Shown here in pieces: positions 39,216 through 48,173 of a DNA stretch of 64,000 bases. The notes beneath the pieces were generated by a model. The model searched no databases and was not told the origin of the DNA. It was given only the letters and a program-made list of their open reading frames with translations. A program made the position numbers and the translations under genes. The stretch spans positions 2,253,385 to 2,317,384 of the forward strand of contig NZ_CP069798.1 of the NCBI RefSeq assembly GCF_016894345.1, written 5' to 3'. Position 1 is the stretch's first letter; every line of letters starts with the position of its first letter. The stretch is from Paralysiella testudinis (lineage in GTDB: Bacteria > Pseudomonadota > Gammaproteobacteria > Burkholderiales > Neisseriaceae).

Positions 39216-39327
39216 ATCCAAAAATCCTTGTGTGTGTATTGAAAAACCATGTGCGCAGTATATTGATTTCACCAACAGAAAACGATACCATTTTTATTGA
39301 CGCATTATTTCCTAAAAAGAAAATATC

Positions 39328-40188
39328 ATGGACACTTTGCAAAGCATCACCGTGTTCCGCCAAGTGGTGGAACACAGCAGTTTCACCCGCGCTGCCGATG
39401 TATTGGGCATTTCCATCGCCATGGCCAGCAAGCATGTGCGCCATCTGGAAAACCACCTGCAAGCCAAGCTGCTCAACCGCAGCAGCCGCAAGCTCAGCCT
39501 CACCGAAGCGGGCGAGCAATACTACCGCCAATGCGTGCTGGCGCTGGACACCTTGGCCGATGCCGGCGAAGCCGCCCGCCAAGGCACGGTCACCGCGCAA
39601 GGGCTGTTGAAAATCACTCTGCCCGCTTGGTGCGCCACGCCCTACTTTGCCCGCGCCCTGGCCGCCTACCGCCAAGCCCATCCGCAAGTGCGCCTAAGCC
39701 TGCACCTAGACGGCCAACACACCGACTTGATTGCCCACGGCATGGATTTGGCCTTGCGCGTAACCCGCCGCCCCGAGCCGAATCTGATTGTGAAACCGCT
39801 CACCCAAATCGGCTTTGATTGGGTGGCCAGCCCCGCCTATATCGCCCGCCACGGCGATCCCCGGCCGGAAAACTGGCCGCAGCACCACGGCCTGCTGCCC
39901 AATTATGTGGACATGGACACCACCTTGCCGCTGGTGGCCGACAGCAACAATACTTTAATGCTCTACCAGCTGGCTTTGGCGGGCATGGGGCTGGCCTATT
40001 TGCCCGCATGGCTCACCCACAACGACATCCAACAAGGTCGCCTGCACCGCATCAACCACGACATGAGGCAAAACCTCACCCTCTACGCCGCCTATATGGA
40101 TCGTGAATTTTTAAGCGCCAAAGTGCGCAGCTTTATTGATTTTTTGGCAGCGTATTTGCCGCAGCATCCGCTGGATGCTGAGGAGTAA
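39328..40188 (+). CDS. LysR-family transcriptional regulator
   Basis: The 286-residue protein has an N-terminal helix-turn-helix (residues 1-60, MDTLQSITVFRQVVEHSSFTRAADVLGISIAMASKHVRHLENHL) and a periplasmic-binding-type sensor domain (from about 90). Its gene is divergent from doxX-azoR-dioxygenase, the classic LysR layout, so it is the likely regulator of that set in response to a quinone-like effector. The intergenic 112 bp (39216-39327) is A/T-rich; I could not settle on a T-N11-A site. Confidence 0.92.
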   Translation: MDTLQSITVFRQVVEHSSFTRAADVLGISIAMASKHVRHLENHLQAKLLNRSSRKLSLTEAGEQYYRQCVLALDTLADAGEAARQGTVTAQGLLKITLPAWCATPYFARALAAYRQAHPQVRLSLHLDGQHTDLIAHGMDLALRVTRRPEPNLIVKPLTQIGFDWVASPAYIARHGDPRPENWPQHHGLLPNYVDMDTTLPLVADSNNTLMLYQLALAGMGLAYLPAWLTHNDIQQGRLHRINHDMRQNLTLYAAYMDREFLSAKVRSFIDFLAAYLPQHPLDAEE

Positions 40189-40273
40189 TGGTTTTACATT
40201 TCAGGTAGCCTTGACAAGCGGATGTGTAATTTCAATTAAGCCTAGGGTAGGTTGACACCACCCGATATCAACC

Positions 40274-41329
40274 TCAGGCTGCCTGAAAAGCCCGGCATAA
40301 ATCCTGTGTCAACTCCGTGGCCGATACCGCACGGCAGCCGCTGGGGTTTTGCCCGCACCACCAAGGCGTAAAGCCGCTGTCGCCCTGTTTTTCCGCCTTG
40401 GCGCGAATGGCGTTGACTGCCGCAGCCGCATATGGAAACGGTGCCGCATCGGCATGCATATAGCCACCATCGCGCATCAGGGTATTCACCAAGCCGCGTG
40501 CCGGTTTGCCGGAAAACAGATTGGTGATGGCCGTTTGCGCTTGTTGCGGTGCTTGCATGGCCGCGTTAATCGCCGCGCGGTGCAGCGGGCTGATGCGGCT
40601 CTCGTCGCACAATAAATAGGCGGTGCCGATTTGCACCGCGGTGGCACCCAATTGCAAAGCGGCACGGATGCCACGCACATCGGCAATGCCGCCGGCAGCA
40701 ATCACCGGCAGCGGCACCGCATCCACAATTTGCGGCAGCAAGGCCAAAGTGCCGGTTTGGCTGGCCACATCGTCGGCCAAAAATAAGGCGCGATGGCCGC
40801 CCGCCTCACTGCCTTGCGCAATCACCGCATCCACCCCGCGCTCAGCCAACCACTGCGCTTCGGCCACGCTGGTGGCGCTGGCAATAATGCATGTGCCGAT
40901 GTCTTTCAGCGCCTGTACCTGCGCGGCGGCAGGCAAGCCGAAATGAAAGCTCACCACTGCCGGGCGGTATTGCTGCACGATTGCCAACTGTGCATCGCCA
41001 AACGGCTGTCGCAACCCGCCCGCATCCATTGCCGCCGCATCCACGCCGAAGCGGTCAAAATACGGCTGCAAAAAATCGTGCCAGCGCCGCATTTGTTGCG
41101 GGGTGGGTTCAAGCATTTGGTGGGCAAAGAAATTCACATTAAACGGCGCATCAGTAGCGGCCTGAATCGCCGCCAATTCAGCGGCCAACTGCGGCGGCGA
41201 CAATAAAGCCGCCGCCAAAGAGCCCAAGCCGCCGGCACGGCACACGGCAATCGCCATCTGGCTGTCTTGCGCCCCGGCCATGGGGGCTTGAATTAAAGGA
41301 TATGCGGAAGGCAATGCGGATAAAGACAT
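40274..41329 (-). CDS. Nitronate monooxygenase (2-nitropropane dioxygenase type)
   Basis: This FMN-dependent enzyme oxidises alkyl nitronates, toxic nitro compounds. The 351-residue TIM barrel shows PLIQAPMAGAQDSQMAIAVCRAGGLGSLAAALLSP, SFHFGLP, IAQGSEAGGH (the catalytic-His region), PVIAAGGIADVRGI and GATAVQIGTAYLLCDES. Length and motifs fit class I enzymes. The last four codons, TTT CAG GCA GCC, and the T of the TGA stop come from a DUS (40276-40287 on the minus strand), so the tail FQAA is the uptake sequence in translation. A variant DUS follows at 40200-40211. Confidence 0.92.
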   Translation of the reverse strand: MSLSALPSAYPLIQAPMAGAQDSQMAIAVCRAGGLGSLAAALLSPPQLAAELAAIQAATDAPFNVNFFAHQMLEPTPQQMRRWHDFLQPYFDRFGVDAAAMDAGGLRQPFGDAQLAIVQQYRPAVVSFHFGLPAAAQVQALKDIGTCIIASATSVAEAQWLAERGVDAVIAQGSEAGGHRALFLADDVASQTGTLALLPQIVDAVPLPVIAAGGIADVRGIRAALQLGATAVQIGTAYLLCDESRISPLHRAAINAAMQAPQQAQTAITNLFSGKPARGLVNTLMRDGGYMHADAAPFPYAAAAVNAIRAKAEKQGDSGFTPWWCGQNPSGCRAVSATELTQDLCRAFQAA

Positions 41330-41678
41330 GGGGCGGGCTCCGGATGAGTCGTTTTTTTAAGGTGTAATCAGCGCAGTGCATGGCACCGGCTAGCGGACAT
41401 GGTGCCACGTTTAATAAATATGGCCACAAAATCCATGCGTAGGTCGGCTTTTTGAATCCGACATTTTGCCGCAAAGGCCAAAAAAGCATGAGTAATGGGT
41501 TGGGTTAGGCCGCCAAGGCCGTAACCCAACGTCTGTTTTTCAACATATTGATTTATAAAACTATTTGAATTGTGTTGGGTTACGCCTATGGCTAACCCAA
41601 CCTACGCCTAATCAATTTGTATCACTTTATCCTTGATTTTACTATTCTGGATAAAAGCCACATCATACCCAATCAAAA
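41330..41678. repeat. Intergenic repeat cluster
   Basis: No gene is seen in this 349-bp gap. It holds a decayed GTCGGATTC palindrome (41443-41462) and two hairpins built on the same words, TTGGGTTA...TAACCCAA, at 41500-41529 and 41575-41600. The latter ends in AACCTACGCC, a word that also precedes GTCGGATTC copies in inverted form (GCGTAGGT), so the two families seem to be joined. Confidence 0.6.
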
Positions 41679-41707
41679 AGGCTGCCTGAACACATTTCAG
41701 GCAGCCT
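41679..41707 (-). terminator. Inverted DUS terminator of htpX
   Basis: AGGCTGCCTGAA (41679-41690) and its complement (41696-41707) form a hairpin with a 5-nt loop, extended by AAAA/TTTT at the feet. It lies 29 bp past the htpX stop on the minus strand. Confidence 0.75.
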
Positions 41708-41735
41708 TTTTTAAAGCCATCAAGCAAGCGCGGCA

Positions 41736-42584
41736 TCAGCCCATTTGTTGCAGGCGGGCAATGCGGTTGTCGAGGCTGGGATGGGTGCTGAGCAAGGAAT
41801 CTTTGCTGGCTTCGCTGGCAATACCCATGGCGGCCATTTCGCGCGGCAGTTGGCTCTCCCCGCCTTTGAGGCGTTGCAGAGCGGCAATCATTTTGGGTGC
41901 ACCCACCAGCTTGGCGGCACCGGCATCGGCACGGTATTCGCGCTGGCGGCTAAACCACATTACGATAAAGCTGGCCAAAAAGCCGAACACGATTTGCAGC
42001 ACCATGCTCACCATAAAATAAATCCCGTGCGACACTTCGCCGTCGCTATTGCGTGCCACCATGCCCGACACGATGCGCGCCAAAAACACCACAAAAGTAT
42101 TCACCACGCCTTGAATCAGGGTGAGTGTAACCATATCGCCATTGCCCACGTGCGCCATTTCGTGCGCCAGCACTGCTTCCACTTCATCGCGGTTCATATT
42201 GCGCAGCAAGCCGGTGCTCACCGCCACCAAAGAGTTGTTGCGGCTGGGGCCGGTGGCAAAAGCGTTGGGCTCGGGCGAATCGTAGACCGCCACTTCCGGC
42301 ATTTTCAGATTCCATTGGCGTGCTTGGTTTTGCACGGTGTTGAGCAGCCAGGCTTCGGTTTCGTTGCGCGGCTGTTCAATCACATGCGCCCCCACCGAGC
42401 GCTTGGCCACCCATTTGGAGGTGAGCAGGGAAATAATCGAGCCGGTAAAACCCACCACGGCAGAAAATACCAACAGCCCCACGGTGTCGTTGGGGTTGGC
42501 GCTGACACCCAAAATACTCAGAATAATGCTAATCACCACCAGCACGGCAATATTGGTGGCGATAAATAAAAAGATGCGTTTCAC
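41736..42584 (-). CDS. htpX: Zinc metalloprotease HtpX
   Basis: HtpX is a heat-shock inner-membrane M48 protease that degrades damaged membrane proteins, alongside FtsH. The 282-residue protein has two N-terminal helices (about 4-24, 36-54), the zinc motif HEMAH in [17 protein letters not shown], two further helices and the third ligand in [14 protein letters not shown]. The start is a GTG at 42584 with AAGGACAC upstream. A second M48 peptidase gene occurs at 56.0 kb. Confidence 0.96.
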   Translation of the reverse strand: MKRIFLFIATNIAVLVVISIILSILGVSANPNDTVGLLVFSAVVGFTGSIISLLTSKWVAKRSVGAHVIEQPRNETEAWLLNTVQNQARQWNLKMPEVAVYDSPEPNAFATGPSRNNSLVAVSTGLLRNMNRDEVEAVLAHEMAHVGNGDMVTLTLIQGVVNTFVVFLARIVSGMVARNSDGEVSHGIYFMVSMVLQIVFGFLASFIVMWFSRQREYRADAGAAKLVGAPKMIAALQRLKGGESQLPREMAAMGIASEASKDSLLSTHPSLDNRIARLQQMG

Positions 42585-42777
42585 GTCGTGTCCTTCGGTG
42601 TGGTTCTTGTTGTGTGTATGGTTTCAGGCAGCCTCTCATACCAATAAAAATAACCAAGGCTGCCTGAACAAAATACGGCGTATTGTCGCAAATTCAAGGG
42701 GTACGGCACAGCAACAAAGCTGCAAATTTATGCAAATTCAACTCATAAGCCTGCGTATTGCTGCCAATTGTTGCGCG

Positions 42778-44040
42778 TTAGCCGCGAATTTCGCCCTGCC
42801 CCAACACCACCCATTTCTGGCTGGTCAGCCCATGCAAACCCACCGGGCCGCGCACATGGATTTTGTCGGTGGAAATGCCGATTTCGGCGCCCAGGCCGTA
42901 TTCAAAGCCGTCGGCAAAACGGGTGGAGGCGTTCACCATCACGCTGGCCGAATCCACTTGGCGCAAAAACTGCTGCGTGCGAGCATAGTTTTGGGTGACG
43001 ATGCTGTCGGTATGGTGGCTGCCGTGGCGGTTGATGTGGGCAATGGCTTCGTTGATGTCGGCCACGATTTTGATGGCTAAAATCGGCGCCAGGTATTCGG
43101 TGTCCCAGTCTTCGGCGCTGGCAGGCAGCACTGTGTCGCCCAAAATGGCTTGCACTTGCCCACAGCCGCGCAATTCCACCCCTTTTTCGGCATAGGCCGC
43201 TTGCAGGCGCGGCAGCAGCTCGGCGGCGCGATCCGCGTGCACCAGCAAGGTTTCCATGGTGTTACAAGTGCCGTAGCGCGAGGTTTTGGCGTTCAGGGCA
43301 ATGGCCAGTGCCATCTGGGCATCGGCATCTTGATCCAGATACACATGGCAAATGCCGTCTAAGTGTTTAATCACCGGCACGCGCGCCTCGGCACTGATGC
43401 GCGCCACCAAGCTTTTGCCGCCGCGCGGGATAATCACGTCGATGTATTCGGGCAGTTGCAGCATGGCGCCCACCCCGGCGCGATCGGTGTGTTCGATTAA
43501 ATGCACGGCGTGTTCAGGCAGGCCGGCGGTGCGCAATGCGGCATCAATCACGCTGGCAATGGCACGGTTGCTGCGGATGGCTTCGCTACCGCCGCGCAAC
43601 AAGCAGGCGTTGCCCGACTTTAAGCACAACGCCGCCGCGTCAATGGTTACATTGGGGCGCGATTCATAAATAATGCCCACCACACCCAGCGGCACGCGCA
43701 TTTTGCCCACTTGAATGCCGGAAGGCTGGGTGCGGAATTCGTCCATTTCGCCCACCGGATCAGGCAACGCCACAATCTGGCGCAAACCTTCGGCCATGGC
43801 GGCAATGGTTTTTTCGGTGATTTGCAGGCGGTCGAGCAAGGCGCTATCGAGGCCTTTGCTGCGTGCGGCGGCCATGTCTTCGGCATTGGCGGCCAGCAAG
43901 GCAGCCTGGTTTTGCAGCAAACCATCGGCCATATACAACAAGGCTTGGTTTTTGGCGGCGCTGCTGGCCGCAGCCAGCGCAAAATAAGCCGCCTTGGCAT
44001 TTTGGGCGGCGGTGCGGATATAGGTATTGATGTCGTCCAA
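42778..44040 (-). CDS. proA: Gamma-glutamyl phosphate reductase
   Basis: ProA reduces gamma-glutamyl phosphate to the semialdehyde in proline synthesis. The 420-residue aldehyde-dehydrogenase-fold protein has [44 protein letters not shown] and, around the catalytic cysteine, [15 protein letters not shown]. The C-terminal [33 protein letters not shown] stretch is present (here HVRGPVGL). The start codon is a TTG at 44040 with AAGGAG 7 bases upstream. proB is not adjacent. A Correia-like element lies 75 bp upstream. Confidence 0.96.
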   Translation of the reverse strand: MDDINTYIRTAAQNAKAAYFALAAASSAAKNQALLYMADGLLQNQAALLAANAEDMAAARSKGLDSALLDRLQITEKTIAAMAEGLRQIVALPDPVGEMDEFRTQPSGIQVGKMRVPLGVVGIIYESRPNVTIDAAALCLKSGNACLLRGGSEAIRSNRAIASVIDAALRTAGLPEHAVHLIEHTDRAGVGAMLQLPEYIDVIIPRGGKSLVARISAEARVPVIKHLDGICHVYLDQDADAQMALAIALNAKTSRYGTCNTMETLLVHADRAAELLPRLQAAYAEKGVELRGCGQVQAILGDTVLPASAEDWDTEYLAPILAIKIVADINEAIAHINRHGSHHTDSIVTQNYARTQQFLRQVDSASVMVNASTRFADGFEYGLGAEIGISTDKIHVRGPVGLHGLTSQKWVVLGQGEIRG

Positions 44041-44114
44041 CGGAAAACTCCTTGTGCTGTGTTATTCTTGTGCTTGTATTTGTTTTACTCGGGCGCTTGA
44101 GCTGCCGGTGCTTT

Positions 44115-44220
44115 TATAGTGGATTAAATTTGAATCAAGACAAGGCGGCAAGCCGCAGACAGTACAGATAGTACGGCAAGGCGAGCCAACGCAGTATTGG
44201 TTCAAATTTAATTCACTATA
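44115..44220. mobile_element. Correia repeat enclosed element (106 bp form)
   Basis: The ends TATAGTGGATTAAATTTGAA (44115) and, in reverse, TATAGTGAATTAAATTTGAA (44220) form inverted repeats of about 24 bp. The core CAAGCCGCAGACAGTACA and TAGTACGGCAAGGCGAG match the Correia element of Neisseria, in the form that lacks the ~50-bp internal segment. It sits in the divergent promoter gap between proA and the hemerythrin gene, and its terminal repeats can supply -10-like sequences. Confidence 0.9.
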
Positions 44221-44277
44221 ATGCAGTAATGCTATCTTAAAACAACACGCCCGTCTTGCCAAACCACAGGAAAACCG

Positions 44278-44787
44278 ATGGATTTATTCAATACCGCCAG
44301 CGCCTCGTTTGACGAGCCGGTGAGCATGCTGCTGGCCTGCCACGATAAAGTAAAGCGTTTTTGCCGCCAGCTTAACGCCCTGCCCGCCCATGTGGCGGCG
44401 CACGGCATGGATGCGGCCGCGCAACAGGCGGTGGTGCAAATCCGCCGCTATTTCAACCAAGCCGCGCCCTTGCACCACCTAGACGAAGAAGCCGATTTTT
44501 TCCCGCTGTTGCGGCAATATTGCCCCGAAGCGGCGGCTGATTTGGATTTTTTGCAGGCACAACACGATGTACTGCACCAAACGTGGGCTAAGCTCGACGC
44601 CCATTTGCAGGCGCTGGCTTCAGGCAGCCTCAACATCGTGGATGCCGATTTGATTGCCCGCTATACCGGTCTTTACGCCCAACACACGGCGATTGAAGAG
44701 CCGTGGTTTGCGCGCGGGCAAGCCGCGATTGACGCCGAAAAAATGGCCGCCATCGGCAAAAACATGGCGGCACGGCGCAAAGTGTGA
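44278..44787 (+). CDS. Hemerythrin HHE-domain protein
   Basis: The 169-residue four-helix protein has the HHE spacing of diiron ligands: His22 (LLACHDKVKRF), His66/His67 with the acidic DEEADFF, His96/His100 (QHDVLHQTW), and a distal His and Glu in YAQHTAIEEPWF. Such proteins bind O2, NO or sense iron and oxidants; RIC/YtfE-type relatives repair iron-sulfur clusters, but the N-terminal cysteine domain of RIC is absent. It is monocistronic, with a Correia-like element before it. Its own start has no strong ribosome-binding site. A DUS lies in the gene (44619-44630). Confidence 0.85.
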   Translation: MDLFNTASASFDEPVSMLLACHDKVKRFCRQLNALPAHVAAHGMDAAAQQAVVQIRRYFNQAAPLHHLDEEADFFPLLRQYCPEAAADLDFLQAQHDVLHQTWAKLDAHLQALASGSLNIVDADLIARYTGLYAQHTAIEEPWFARGQAAIDAEKMAAIGKNMAARRKV

Positions 44788-44895
44788 TGGGATGGGCAGG
44801 CAGGATTCAAACATCCGGCCTGCACCCTGCTTGCCAATGGGTTACCGAATCCGATTCGGCAATAACGATATTTTATTTCAGGCAGTTATGCGTAG

Positions 44896-44968
44896 GTCGG
44901 ATTCTTAAATCCGACCTATACCTGACACCTGATTCCTGACACCTGATTTCCGACACCTGACACCCGAT
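44896..44968. repeat. GTCGGATTC palindrome plus CCTGACACCTGA short repeats
   Basis: GTCGGATTCTTAAATCCGAC at 44896-44915 is followed at about 44921-44968 by degenerate tandem copies of CCTGACACCTGATTCC. Similar tandem units lie on the other side of the sirtuin gene (45816-45880), so this gene is framed by the same repeat. Confidence 0.65.
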
Positions 44969-45655
44969 TCAGGCTGCCTGAATCAGCCGCGCCACCAAGG
45001 GCGGCACGCCGTCTTTGGCGCGCTCGGCAATCACTTCTACACCCTTTAAGCCGCTGGGCGGATTGGGGTCGACCAGATAGCATTCGGCCTGCCACGGCGC
45101 GTATTGCAGCAATCCGGCCGCCGGATACACTTTCATCGAAGTGCCCACCACCAATACTTTGTCGGCTTGCGATACCCAATCGGCAGCGGTTTCAATCAGC
45201 GGCACCGGCTCGCCAAACCAAACAATGTGCGGGCGCAGGCGGTGGCCGTGTGCGTCCACATCAGCCAAGGTTTGGTCGCCCGTCCAGTCAATAATGTCAT
45301 GCTCATCCGCCGTGCTGCGCAATTTGGTGAGCTCGCCATGCAAATGCAGCACTTCGCGGCTGCCGGCACGCTCGTGCAGATTGTCGACATTTTGGGTGAT
45401 GATGCGCACATGGTGGTAATCGGCCAGCCGCGCCAGTGCCAAATGGGCGGCATTGGGCGCCACCGTTTGCAGCTGGCGGCGGCGGGCATTGTAAAAATCC
45501 AACACCATTTGCGGATTGCGCGCAAACGCCTGCGGGGTGGCCACTTCTTCCACTTTATGCCCTTCCCACAGGCCGTTGCTGTCGCGAAAAGTTTGCAAGC
45601 CGCTGTCGGCGCTGATGCCGGCGCCGGTGAGCACCACAATATTGTGTTTGGGCAT
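44969..45655 (-). CDS. Sirtuin NAD-dependent protein deacylase, lacking the zinc cysteines
   Basis: The 228-residue Sir2-family enzyme has the NAD motif VVLTGAGISADSGLQTFR, TQNVDNLHERAG, catalytic His106 in HLHGEL and VVGTSMKVYPAAGL. Tyr55 and Arg58 (FYNARRR) form the YxxR pair that in CobB and SIRT5 binds succinyl or malonyl lysine, so desuccinylase activity is likely. The zinc-binding cysteines normally found between HGEL and RPHIVWFGE are absent: that segment has no cysteine. I use the ATG at 45655, with AAAGG upstream, over an in-frame TTG at 45673. The last codons ATT CAG GCA GCC and the stop come from a DUS (44971-44982). Confidence 0.9.
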   Translation of the reverse strand: MPKHNIVVLTGAGISADSGLQTFRDSNGLWEGHKVEEVATPQAFARNPQMVLDFYNARRRQLQTVAPNAAHLALARLADYHHVRIITQNVDNLHERAGSREVLHLHGELTKLRSTADEHDIIDWTGDQTLADVDAHGHRLRPHIVWFGEPVPLIETAADWVSQADKVLVVGTSMKVYPAAGLLQYAPWQAECYLVDPNPPSGLKGVEVIAERAKDGVPPLVARLIQAA

Positions 45656-45772
45656 ATCAATAACCTTTTTCAAACGGGTGATGCGCCAAGGCGCATCCTA
45701 TGCGCAATTTTTAAAAATAATTGATTTGTCAATATTTTAAATAATCCATCAACAAGCAAAGCGCTGCTTTGC

Positions 45773-45880
45773 ACTGGGCACCCGCCTACGCGGGTGCGAC
45801 GTGGAGAGGTATTGACTGAAACCTGAAACCTGATTCCCGACACCTGAAACCTGATTCCCGACACCTGATACCTGATACCG
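45773..45880. repeat. GTCGCACC palindrome and CCTGAAACCTGATTCC tandem repeats
   Basis: 45773-45800 is a copy of the GC-rich palindrome in reverse orientation, with CACCCGC...GCGGGTG as its stem: both arms changed together, which keeps pairing. It is preceded by AAGCAAAGCGCTGCTTTGC, a small palindrome. From about 45816 to 45880 follow four or five degenerate copies of CCTGAAACCTGATTCCCGACA. No gene is seen in 45674-45882. Confidence 0.7.
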
Positions 45881-45882
45881 AC

Positions 45883-47067
45883 TCAGGCTACCTGAAAATC
45901 CGCCACGGCTGCGCGCAAGCGTGCCATGCCTGCGTCTAAATCTTCATCGTTCAATAATAAGCTCGGCGCCAAGCGCAACACATTCGGCCCGGCCACCAGC
46001 ACCATCAATCCGTGTTGCAGCGCGGCGGCCACCAATTCGCCCGCACGGCCTTGGTAGGGCTCGGCCAGCACGGCGCCAATCAACAAGCCTTGGCCGCGCA
46101 CCTGTGCAAACACACCGCTGCGCTCGCCCAGCTGGCGCAAGGCTGCCTGAAGCTTTTGCCCTTGCGCCGCCACCTGTGCCAGCGTGTGCGGCTGGTTGAT
46201 GATATCGAAAGCGGCGCAGGCCACAGCACAGGCCAGCGGGTTGCCGCCAAAGGTGCTGCCATGGCTGCCCACGCTCAGGCTGGCGGCCACGCGCTCGCTG
46301 GCGAGCATGGCACCGATGGGAAAGCCGCCGCCCAAGGCTTTGGCGCTGGTGAGGATATCGGGCTCTACGCCGTAATGTTCATACGCAAACAGCTTGCCGG
46401 TGCGGCCAATGCCGGTTTGCACTTCATCCAACACCAGCAAGGCGTTGTGCTCATCGCACAGCGCACGGGCGGCTTGCAAGAATTCGGCACTGGCGGGCAA
46501 TACGCCGCTTTCGCCTTGAATCGGCTCCACCACCACCGCGCAGGTCTGCGGGCCGATGGCGGCACGCAAGGCGGCCACGTCGTTAAACGGAATATGGGTG
46601 ATGCCGGCGGGCAGTGGCGCGAAGTCGGCACTGTATTTGGGCTGGCCGCCCACCGACACGGTAAACAGGGTGCGCCCGTGAAAGGCATTGGTGCAGGCGA
46701 TGATTTCGTGTTTGTGTGCGCCGGCGTGGTCGCGGGCGTATTTGCGCGCCAGCTTAAACGCCGCTTCATTGGCTTCAGCACCGGAGTTGCAAAAAAACAC
46801 CTTGTCGGCAAAGCTGTGTTCGGTGAGCCGCTGTGCCAAGGCTTGTGCGGCTTCGGTGGTGTAGAGGTTGGACACATGCCACAATTTGTGCGCCTGCGCG
46901 GTAAGCGCGGCCACCAGCGCCGGATGGCAATGCCCCAATGCGTTCACGGCAATGCCGCCGGCCAAATCGATGTATTCCCGACCCTCGGTGCTCCACACAC
47001 GGCTGCCCAGCGCGTGGTCGGGCACCATATCGGCAAAGGCGAAATTGGGGGTGAGGCGGTTTTGCAT
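45883..47067 (-). CDS. argD: Acetylornithine aminotransferase
   Basis: ArgD transfers an amino group from glutamate to N-acetylglutamate semialdehyde in arginine synthesis and often serves in lysine synthesis as succinyl-DAP aminotransferase. The 394-residue class III PLP enzyme shows YIDLAGGIAVNALGHCHP, FFCNSGAEANEAAFKLARKY, AFHGRTLFTVSVGGQ, VVVEPIQGESGV, LLVLDEVQTGIGRTGKLFAYEH and the PLP lysine in ILTSAKALGGGFPIGA. The last codons TTT CAG GTA GCC and stop come from a variant DUS (45885-45896), giving the tail FQVA. A DUS also lies within the gene (46140-46151). Confidence 0.95.
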   Translation of the reverse strand: MQNRLTPNFAFADMVPDHALGSRVWSTEGREYIDLAGGIAVNALGHCHPALVAALTAQAHKLWHVSNLYTTEAAQALAQRLTEHSFADKVFFCNSGAEANEAAFKLARKYARDHAGAHKHEIIACTNAFHGRTLFTVSVGGQPKYSADFAPLPAGITHIPFNDVAALRAAIGPQTCAVVVEPIQGESGVLPASAEFLQAARALCDEHNALLVLDEVQTGIGRTGKLFAYEHYGVEPDILTSAKALGGGFPIGAMLASERVAASLSVGSHGSTFGGNPLACAVACAAFDIINQPHTLAQVAAQGQKLQAALRQLGERSGVFAQVRGQGLLIGAVLAEPYQGRAGELVAAALQHGLMVLVAGPNVLRLAPSLLLNDEDLDAGMARLRAAVADFQVA

Positions 47068-47197
47068 GGTGTGGCTTTCGTTGGTGAGTGGCAGGAATAA
47101 TGGTTTTGGTATGGGTTTATGGTTTGGTGCGGGTGGTGTATTTTACGGCGTGCCATCTTTAATAAAGGCTGCCTGAAACTTGTACGCTAACGCACCC

Positions 47198-47371
47198 GTC
47201 GCACCTGCGCAGGCAGGTGCCCAGTGCAAAGCAGCGCTTTGCTTGTTGCCGATACTTTGGAAAATATTGATAAATTAAATCAATTCACTGAAAGATTTAA
47301 TTTCATCACACCGTTTAACAAACGAACTGAAGCGGTGCTTCAGACTGGGCTCCTGCCTGCGCAGGAGCGAC
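47198..47371. repeat. Second inverted pair of GTCGCACC palindromes
   Basis: The left copy (47198-47225, stem CACCTGC...GCAGGTG) is followed by GCAAAGCAGCGCTTTGC. The right copy (47344-47371) is inverted, with stem CTCCTGC...GCAGGAG, and is preceded by CTGAAGCGGTGCTTCAG. About 118 bp of unrelated A/T-rich DNA lies between. The layout mirrors 11246-11374. The short open frames crossing it have repeat-derived sequence, and I do not support a gene in 47068-47463. Confidence 0.7.
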
Positions 47372-47421
47372 GAAACCGAAGTTTCTGCGAAGCTAAAATG
47401 CAGTTTTTGCAAAGCTAAAAT

Positions 47422-47447
47422 AAGGCTTTTGCGCAGCCAAAAGCCTT
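47422..47447 (-). terminator. Stem-loop past coq7
   Basis: AAGGCTTTT (47422-47430) pairs with AAAAGCCTT (47439-47447) round an 8-nt loop. A variant DUS, TTCAGGTAGCCT, overlaps the right foot (47447-47458). It lies 17 bp past the coq7 stop on the minus strand. Confidence 0.5.
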
Positions 47448-47463
47448 TCAGGTAGCCTGTGGA

Positions 47464-48087
47464 TTAAATGCGGTAGCTGATGGTGGTCATCACTTTAGAC
47501 GACAAGGCCATCAGTTGTTTTACCGGCAGCGGCAAGGCGGCGGCGCCGAAATCGTGCGCCATGTGCGCGTGTTGTAATTCGTCGCTTTTCATTTGCGCCA
47601 CAATGGCACGGCTTTTGGCGTCTTGGGCGGGCAAGGCCTGCAAATGGCTGTCCAAATGGGCGCTCACTTGGTGCTCGGTTTCTTCCAAAAAGCCCAAATT
47701 CCATTTATCGCCCAGCAAACCGGCGCCCACGCCCACCGCAAACGAAGAGGCGTACCACAAAGGGTTGAGCACGCTGGTGCGCCCGCCCAATTCACGCACG
47801 CGTTGCGCCGTCCAAGCCAAGTGTTCCACTTCTTCTTGTGCTGCGTGCGCCAGCGCCTGCTTATTGCTGTGGTCGCGCGCGGTCAGCGCCTGCCCTTGGT
47901 ACAGCGCCTGGGCGCACACTTCGCCCACATGGTTCACCCGCATCAACCCCAGCGCATGCTGTTTTTCCGCCGCGCTCAATTCGGCTTCGTCTAGCCCCGC
48001 ATCCGGATGCGGACGCTGCGAATGCGCTTGGGCAAACAGGGTGCGCAAGGCGGTGTCGAAATGGGTGATGAATTTATCGGCCAACAT
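47464..48087 (-). CDS. coq7: 2-nonaprenyl-3-methyl-6-methoxy-1,4-benzoquinol hydroxylase (Coq7)
   Basis: Coq7 is a membrane-associated diiron hydroxylase for a late ring hydroxylation of ubiquinone. The 207-residue protein has the ferritin-like motifs [50 protein letters not shown] and [12 protein letters not shown], giving the expected Glu and His iron ligands. Betaproteobacteria use Coq7 in place of UbiF. I use the ATG at 48087, with AAGGAA upstream; an in-frame ATG at 48159 would cross the promoter. It works in the same pathway as ubiK at 14.7 kb but is not linked. Confidence 0.95.
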   Translation of the reverse strand: MLADKFITHFDTALRTLFAQAHSQRPHPDAGLDEAELSAAEKQHALGLMRVNHVGEVCAQALYQGQALTARDHSNKQALAHAAQEEVEHLAWTAQRVRELGGRTSVLNPLWYASSFAVGVGAGLLGDKWNLGFLEETEHQVSAHLDSHLQALPAQDAKSRAIVAQMKSDELQHAHMAHDFGAAALPLPVKQLMALSSKVMTTISYRI

Positions 48088-48173
48088 GATTAGGGTTCCT
48101 TGAAGCCGGTTTGGCAATACGCGATTATAGCAATTCTGTTCTGGTTTGCGGCAGTGCAATACGGCCGGCAGCG

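Noticed and set aside
44795..44870. Possible tRNA on the minus strand (GGATTCAAACATCC-like T-loop)
   Set aside because: The T-stem arms do not pair, no anticodon arm or 7-bp acceptor stem can be drawn, and the match is limited to the T-loop word.
45816..45880. CRISPR-like array
   Set aside because: The units are short, degenerate and contiguous with no unique spacers, and there are no cas genes in the window.
46012..47100. A 362-codon open frame on the plus strand opposite argD
   Set aside because: It is the antisense of argD and reads as His/Gly/Arg-rich low-complexity protein, as expected for the shadow of a GC-rich gene. The same applies to long antisense frames over mglA (60487-61785), the M48 peptidase (56958-57992) and purA (20965-21744).
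47224..47418. 64-codon open frame between argD and coq7
   Set aside because: It runs through both arms of the GTCGCACC repeat pair and has no start signal.
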